Source: Myxococcota bacterium (GTDB lineage Bacteria; Myxococcota; Polyangia; GCA-2747355; JAKLHH01). Taken from it: 6,733 nt of DNA. Below the pieces are notes generated by a model. That model did no database searches and was not told the DNA's origin. It saw nothing but the letters and a program-made list of their open reading frames with translations. The position numbers and the translations under genes were made by a program. How positions within the stretch are numbered: the stretch's first letter is position 1; each line of letters begins with the position of its first letter. Of this stretch, positions 4,382-6,733 are shown one piece after another. The stretch is from positions 1-6,733 of the forward strand of contig JAKLHH010000425.1 in assembly GCA_022710245.1 (NCBI GenBank), given 5' to 3'.

Positions 4382-5440
4382 ATGCGCTCCCTGCCGATCC
4401 TCTGCCTCGTGCTCGCCCTCGACCCCGCCTGCGCGCGCTACGTCACCTACCTGACCGACGCTCAGGGCACGGCTGAGGTGTCGCCCTCGCCCGGCAAGGA
4501 CGGGCCGAAGGGGAGCTCTGAGCGCCTGGTGGCGACGGACGGACCGAAGGGGTCGCCCGAGGGGCTGGGGAAGGCCGACGCCGCGAAGGGCGATCTGGGG
4601 CCGTCGGGCATCCCGGGGAGCTGGGTCGTGATCAAGAAGGGGACCTTCCTGATGGGGTCACCGGGCACCGAGCCCTGCCGGGGGACGAACGAGGACCAGC
4701 ACCCGGTGACGCTGTCCCACGACTTCGAGCTGCAGACGACCGAGGTGCTGCAGCAGCAGTTCCAGGCCATGATGAAGTCCGACCCATCGCACTTCGGGCC
4801 CGGGGCGGACGGCTTGTGCGTCATCAGCTGCCCCGTCGAGACGGTCAGCTGGCACATGGCCGCGGCGTACTGCAACGCGCTCTCGGCCAAGAAGGGGCTC
4901 CCCGCCTGCTATCAGTGCAGCGGCACGGGAGCCGCGGTCACCTGCCAGGAGGCGACGGCCTTCAGCGGTGCAGGCGTCTACGGCTGTCCCGGTTACCGCC
5001 TGCCGACGGAGGCCGAGTGGGAGCTCGCCTACCGGGGGACGTCGCAGACCGCCTACTACAGCGGCGTCAACAACGGGACGCTCTGCTCCTCGTGCACAGG
5101 CCAGGACACCAACGCGGCGAAGATCGGCTGGTACTGCGCCAACGGCAGCGGGAGCGGCGCGACAGAGACCGCGGCGCAGAAGGTGCCCAACCAGAACGCG
5201 CTCCATGACCTGGCGGGCAACGTCCTCGAGTGGTGCCACGACGTCTACGTCGCCAACCTGGGGGCGACGGCGGTGGTGGACCCCTGGGGCGTGTTGCCCG
5301 GCGGCTCCACCATCAACCGTGTCGTCCGCGGCGGCTCGTTTGGCGATACCGCGAGCAAGCTCCGCGCGGCCTATCGCTCCTCCTTTCCGTCGGGGCAGCG
5401 GGAGTGGTACCTCGGGTTCCGCTGCGCGCGCTCGCTCTGA
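4382..5440 (+). CDS. Exported FGE-sulfatase (SUMF1)-fold protein, probably not a formylglycine-generating enzyme
   Basis: This protein has 352 aa. Residues 1-19 (MRSLPILCLVLALDPACAR) are an export signal; C17 could be a lipidated cysteine, but DPAC is a poor lipobox. Residues 20-80 are a low-complexity linker with two DGPKGS repeats and many Gly, Pro and Lys residues. The FGE-sulfatase fold spans about 81-350 with its standard landmarks in order: GTFLMGSPG (87-95), PVETVSW and AAAYCNALS, YRLPTEAEWELAYRG, HDLAGNVLEWCHDVY, VVRGGSFGD and the terminal GFRC. In formylglycine-generating enzyme, two catalytic cysteines (the copper site) lie between GGS and the terminal GFRC. Here the matching stretch reads GGSFGDTASKLRAAYR, without cysteine, so sulfatase activation is unlikely; binding or another SUMF1-type role is more plausible. 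Extra cysteine pairs (LCVISC, ACYQC, LCSSC) suggest disulfides outside the cytoplasm. ATG 4382 was chosen because it begins the signal sequence; no clear Shine-Dalgarno precedes it. Longer in-frame readings back to 2927 are antisense to the Coa1-like gene. Confidence 0.9.
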   Translation: MRSLPILCLVLALDPACARYVTYLTDAQGTAEVSPSPGKDGPKGSSERLVATDGPKGSPEGLGKADAAKGDLGPSGIPGSWVVIKKGTFLMGSPGTEPCRGTNEDQHPVTLSHDFELQTTEVLQQQFQAMMKSDPSHFGPGADGLCVISCPVETVSWHMAAAYCNALSAKKGLPACYQCSGTGAAVTCQEATAFSGAGVYGCPGYRLPTEAEWELAYRGTSQTAYYSGVNNGTLCSSCTGQDTNAAKIGWYCANGSGSGATETAAQKVPNQNALHDLAGNVLEWCHDVYVANLGATAVVDPWGVLPGGSTINRVVRGGSFGDTASKLRAAYRSSFPSGQREWYLGFRCARSL

Positions 5441-5461
5441 GCCGTGCGCCTCGGGCAGCGG

Positions 5462-5491
5462 TTGACAACAGCGCAGCAGCGCTGCCATCGT
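5462..5491 (+). promoter_or_regulatory. Candidate promoter with perfect TTGACA and an inverted repeat in the spacer
   Basis: TTGACA (5462-5467) is an exact -35 consensus and stands out in this base composition. CATCGT (5486-5491), 18 bases downstream, is a weak -10 (three of six). The spacer contains the inverted repeat CAGCGC-AGCA-GCGCTG (5469-5484), in the position of a classic operator. The site lies 22 bases past the stop of the FGE-like gene and about 55 bases before the start of the Cys-rich small gene, so it probably drives the three-gene cluster. The same hairpin could instead mark the end of the FGE-like transcript, but no T-run follows. Confidence 0.45.
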
Positions 5492-5516
5492 CCCTCGCTG
5501 ACGCGAGGAGGACGCG

Positions 5517-5690
5517 ATGCTGGAGACGATCCAGGCGATGATGGCCAAGCGCTGCGAGAGCTGCCCGATCTGCCGCTACGCCCGGCAGCACCCCGAGAAG
5601 CTCGTCAGCAAGGTGGTCGCGCTGCACGGCAAGCTCTGCCCCTGCTGGCGCGCCTGGCAGAAGGTCTACGGCGAGAAGCAGGCCGGCTGA
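5517..5690 (+). CDS. 57-aa Cys-rich small protein, putative metal or Fe-S binder
   Basis: This short gene has ATG 5517, stop TGA 5688-5690 and a strong ribosome site, GAGGAGG (5505-5511), five bases before the start. The product begins MLETIQAMMAKRC and contains C13, C16 and C19 (CESCPIC) and, 22 residues later, C41 and C43 (CPC followed by WRAWQKVYG). Five cysteines in a CxxCxxC...CxC layout in a Lys/Arg-rich cytosolic protein suggest zinc or iron-sulfur binding. The segment between (RYARQHPEKLVSKVVALHGKL) looks helical. I do not recognise a named family. The next gene starts four bases after this stop, so translation is likely coupled. Other frames here are poorer: they lack a ribosome site and give Arg/Ala-rich products. 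Function is unknown. Confidence 0.83.
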   Translation: MLETIQAMMAKRCESCPICRYARQHPEKLVSKVVALHGKLCPCWRAWQKVYGEKQAG

Positions 5691-5694
5691 CGGC

Positions 5695-6141
5695 GTGGAG
5701 CTCCCCGCTCCGCAGCCGATCGACGCCCCCGAGTGGCAGGGCGTCCCCGGGGTGAGGGCGTGGCCCGGCGCCCTGCTCCTGCCGCTCCTCGTCGTCTGGA
5801 CGTTGCCGCAGACGCTGGCGGGGCTGGTCTTCGCCGTGCGCCGGCGCGCGCAGGGCCACCGCCTGCACCTCTACGCCTTCGGCCCCTTCCTCTACCTCGT
5901 GGTGCGGGCGCCGGGGCCGCTCACGGCTGGCATCTCCCTCGGCGTGGTCGTCTTCTCCAGCTCGCCGCGCATCCTCAAGCACGAGTTCTGCCACCTGGTG
6001 ACGGGGCTCTGGCTGAGCTGGCTCTACCTGCCGGTCTACGGGATCGAGTACCTGCTGGTCGGGCACGACCGCTCCCCTCACGAGCGCCTCACCTGCTGGC
6101 TCGACCGCCGCCTGCCCTGGCGCTGGCGCTGTCTCGTCTGA
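5695..6141 (+). CDS. Small membrane protein with HEFCH zincin-like motif, uncharacterised
   Basis: This protein has 148 aa and starts at GTG 5695, four bases after the upstream stop; there is no clear Shine-Dalgarno, so coupling to the small Cys-rich gene is likely. Hydrophobic segments lie at about 25-48 (ALLLPLLVVWTLPQTLAGLVFAV) and 65-88. Next comes RILKHEFCHLVTG with an HExxH motif at 96-100, then a hydrophobic stretch LWLSWLYLPVYGIEYLLVG (105-123), then DRSPHERLTCWLDRRL. HExxH, a following membrane-like helix and a later acidic or His residue (H129, E130 or D137) are the layout of membrane-associated metalloproteases, or of proteins that keep only their fold. H96 and H100 would be zinc ligands and E97 the catalytic base. 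The protein is short for a peptidase, so activity is uncertain. Neighbours on both sides also carry putative metal-binding motifs. Confidence 0.8.
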   Translation: MELPAPQPIDAPEWQGVPGVRAWPGALLLPLLVVWTLPQTLAGLVFAVRRRAQGHRLHLYAFGPFLYLVVRAPGPLTAGISLGVVVFSSSPRILKHEFCHLVTGLWLSWLYLPVYGIEYLLVGHDRSPHERLTCWLDRRLPWRWRCLV

Positions 6142-6161
6142 GAGGGGCGCAAGGAGGAGCC

Positions 6162-6431
6162 ATGGCGCGCTACGAGCGAGGGGGTGAGTTCTGGGAGATC
6201 TCCGTCGAGGCCGCGGCCCGCGGGCTCGCTGATCCGGCCAAGTGGCGGACGCTCTCCCATGACGCGCGGCAGGCGCGCGGCCTCGGCCCGGGCAGCGAGG
6301 GCGAGTACCGCGTGGCGGTGGACCTGCAGAGCCTGCGCCCGAGCTGCACGTGCCCGAGCCGCAAGCGCCCCTGCAAGCACGGGCTCGCGCTCCTCATGCT
6401 CCTCGCGGACGGCAAGGTGCCGCAGGCGTGA
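6162..6431 (+). CDS. Stand-alone SWIM zinc-finger protein
   Basis: This 89-aa protein starts at ATG 6162 behind an excellent ribosome site (AAGGAGG at 6151-6157, four bases before the ATG), 20 bases after the stop of the HEFCH gene. The C-terminal half carries a SWIM motif, CxCx6CxH: C62, C64, C71 and H73 in SCTCPSRKRPCKHGLALLMLL. SWIM domains bind zinc and mediate contacts with DNA or protein. The N-terminal half (RYERGGEFWEISVEAAARGL...) is a short alpha/beta stretch and EYRVAVDLQSLRPS leads into the finger, as is usual for the strand before SWIM. Larger SWIM proteins have extra domains; this one is little more than the finger, so it probably works as an adaptor for a partner I cannot identify. 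No obvious partner ATPase is visible in the window. Confidence 0.88.
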   Translation: MARYERGGEFWEISVEAAARGLADPAKWRTLSHDARQARGLGPGSEGEYRVAVDLQSLRPSCTCPSRKRPCKHGLALLMLLADGKVPQA

Positions 6432-6676
6432 GGTTTGCTCCCGTAGGGAGTCCCCGGAGGGCGCGCTTGAGCGAGCGCTGAGGCAGTCTGTCCCGCTGAC
6501 CGCGCCGCCGCGCGCGATCAGGTCTGGTGCCGCGCCGAGCTTCCGATCTAGAGTTCTCGAAACTGTTAGTCGCGGCAGCTTCCCGCCACCGCCCAACGTG
6601 CGGGGCGCCGCTCTGCCCGCAGCATCTTGGCCCTTCGCCCGGCGCGTCCCGGGCGAGCTCACCGGAGGATCCCCCG
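6432..6676. other. Intergenic region with a short hairpin, before the last gene
   Basis: These 245 bases separate the SWIM gene from the gene starting at 6677. A small hairpin, CTCCC-GTA-GGGAG (6438-6450), begins seven bases past the SWIM stop and could help end that transcript, though no T-run follows. Around 6547-6570 lies a locally AT-richer patch (TCTAGAGTTCTCGAAACTG, then TTAGT), where a promoter for the gene at 6677 might sit; I could not pick convincing -35 and -10 boxes. Open frames crossing the region have no ribosome site. Confidence 0.4.
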
Positions 6677-6733
6677 ATGCCCGACGTTGAGACGACCCCG
6701 ACGACCGAGAACCTCGCCTGGGTGAAGGCCGCC
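6677..6733 (+). CDS. Partial hypothetical protein (5' end only, runs off right edge)
   Basis: ATG 6677 is preceded by GGAGGA (6664-6669) with seven bases between, a good ribosome site, and the frame is open for 19 codons to the edge of the window. The visible peptide MPDVETTPTTENLAWVKAA is acidic and Thr-rich, with no signal peptide. It is too short to assign a family. The gap of about 245 bases from the SWIM gene argues against one tight operon. Confidence 0.62.
   Translation, partial: MPDVETTPTTENLAWVKAA

Noticed and set aside
4658..5548. 296-codon minus-strand frame opposite the FGE-like gene
   Set aside because: It is antisense to a gene with a fully recognisable fold, and its product has no recognisable features.
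6078..6662. 194-codon minus-strand frame opposite the SWIM gene
   Set aside because: It is antisense to the SWIM motif gene, Arg/Ala-rich and lacks a ribosome site.

Overview
The window is a very GC-rich bacterial chromosome segment (GC not computed) with strongly G/C-biased third codon positions. The protein set suggests a myxobacterium-like organism (Myxococcota or a related former deltaproteobacterial lineage): an FGE/SUMF1-fold exported protein with a cysteine-rich body, a zinc-ribbon/membrane-anchor/Coa1-like protein, a cysteine-rich exported nuclease and small Cys-rich orphan proteins. This assignment is inference from gene style, because no rRNA or housekeeping marker is present.

Layout, left to right. 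At 1-79 (-) is the 5' end of a gene that runs off the window. At 378-1436 (-) is an exported staphylococcal-nuclease-fold protein with a Pro/Thr linker, a Cys-rich module and an Ada-like zinc knuckle. At 1517-2266 (+) is a multi-pass membrane protein whose best start is a CTG codon behind a perfect Shine-Dalgarno sequence. Convergent to it, at 2275-2733 (-), is a small hypothetical protein, and upstream of that at 2804-4123 (-) is a zinc-ribbon, helical-repeat, transmembrane, Coa1-like protein. A divergent intergenic region (4124-4381) holds an inverted repeat and a palindromic repeat element. At 4382-5440 (+) is an FGE-sulfatase-like exported protein. A compact cluster of three small genes follows: a 57-aa Cys-rich protein (5517-5690), a membrane protein with an HEFCH zincin motif (5695-6141) and a stand-alone SWIM zinc-finger protein (6162-6431). 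At 6677 (+) the 5' end of another gene runs off the right edge.

The most unusual signal is a palindromic repeat of about 46 bp present twice (about 1309-1357 and 4224-4271; 2 mismatches in 46). One copy is intergenic. The other lies in frame inside the nuclease gene, exactly between the export signal and the nuclease fold, and encodes a 16-residue spacer. This resembles the in-frame palindromic elements known from Rickettsia. A third palindrome with similar TCGCCC/GGGCGA ends lies just 3' of the nuclease gene (298-346). The second signal is the tight run of three small genes, each with a different putative metal-binding motif, behind a consensus-like -35 box and an inverted repeat.

No complete pathway is encoded here. 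The left half is a set of mostly independent exported or membrane proteins. The only plausible co-transcribed units are 5517-6431 (+) and, more loosely, 4123-2275 (-). No tRNA, rRNA, CRISPR array, transposase or phage gene is visible.
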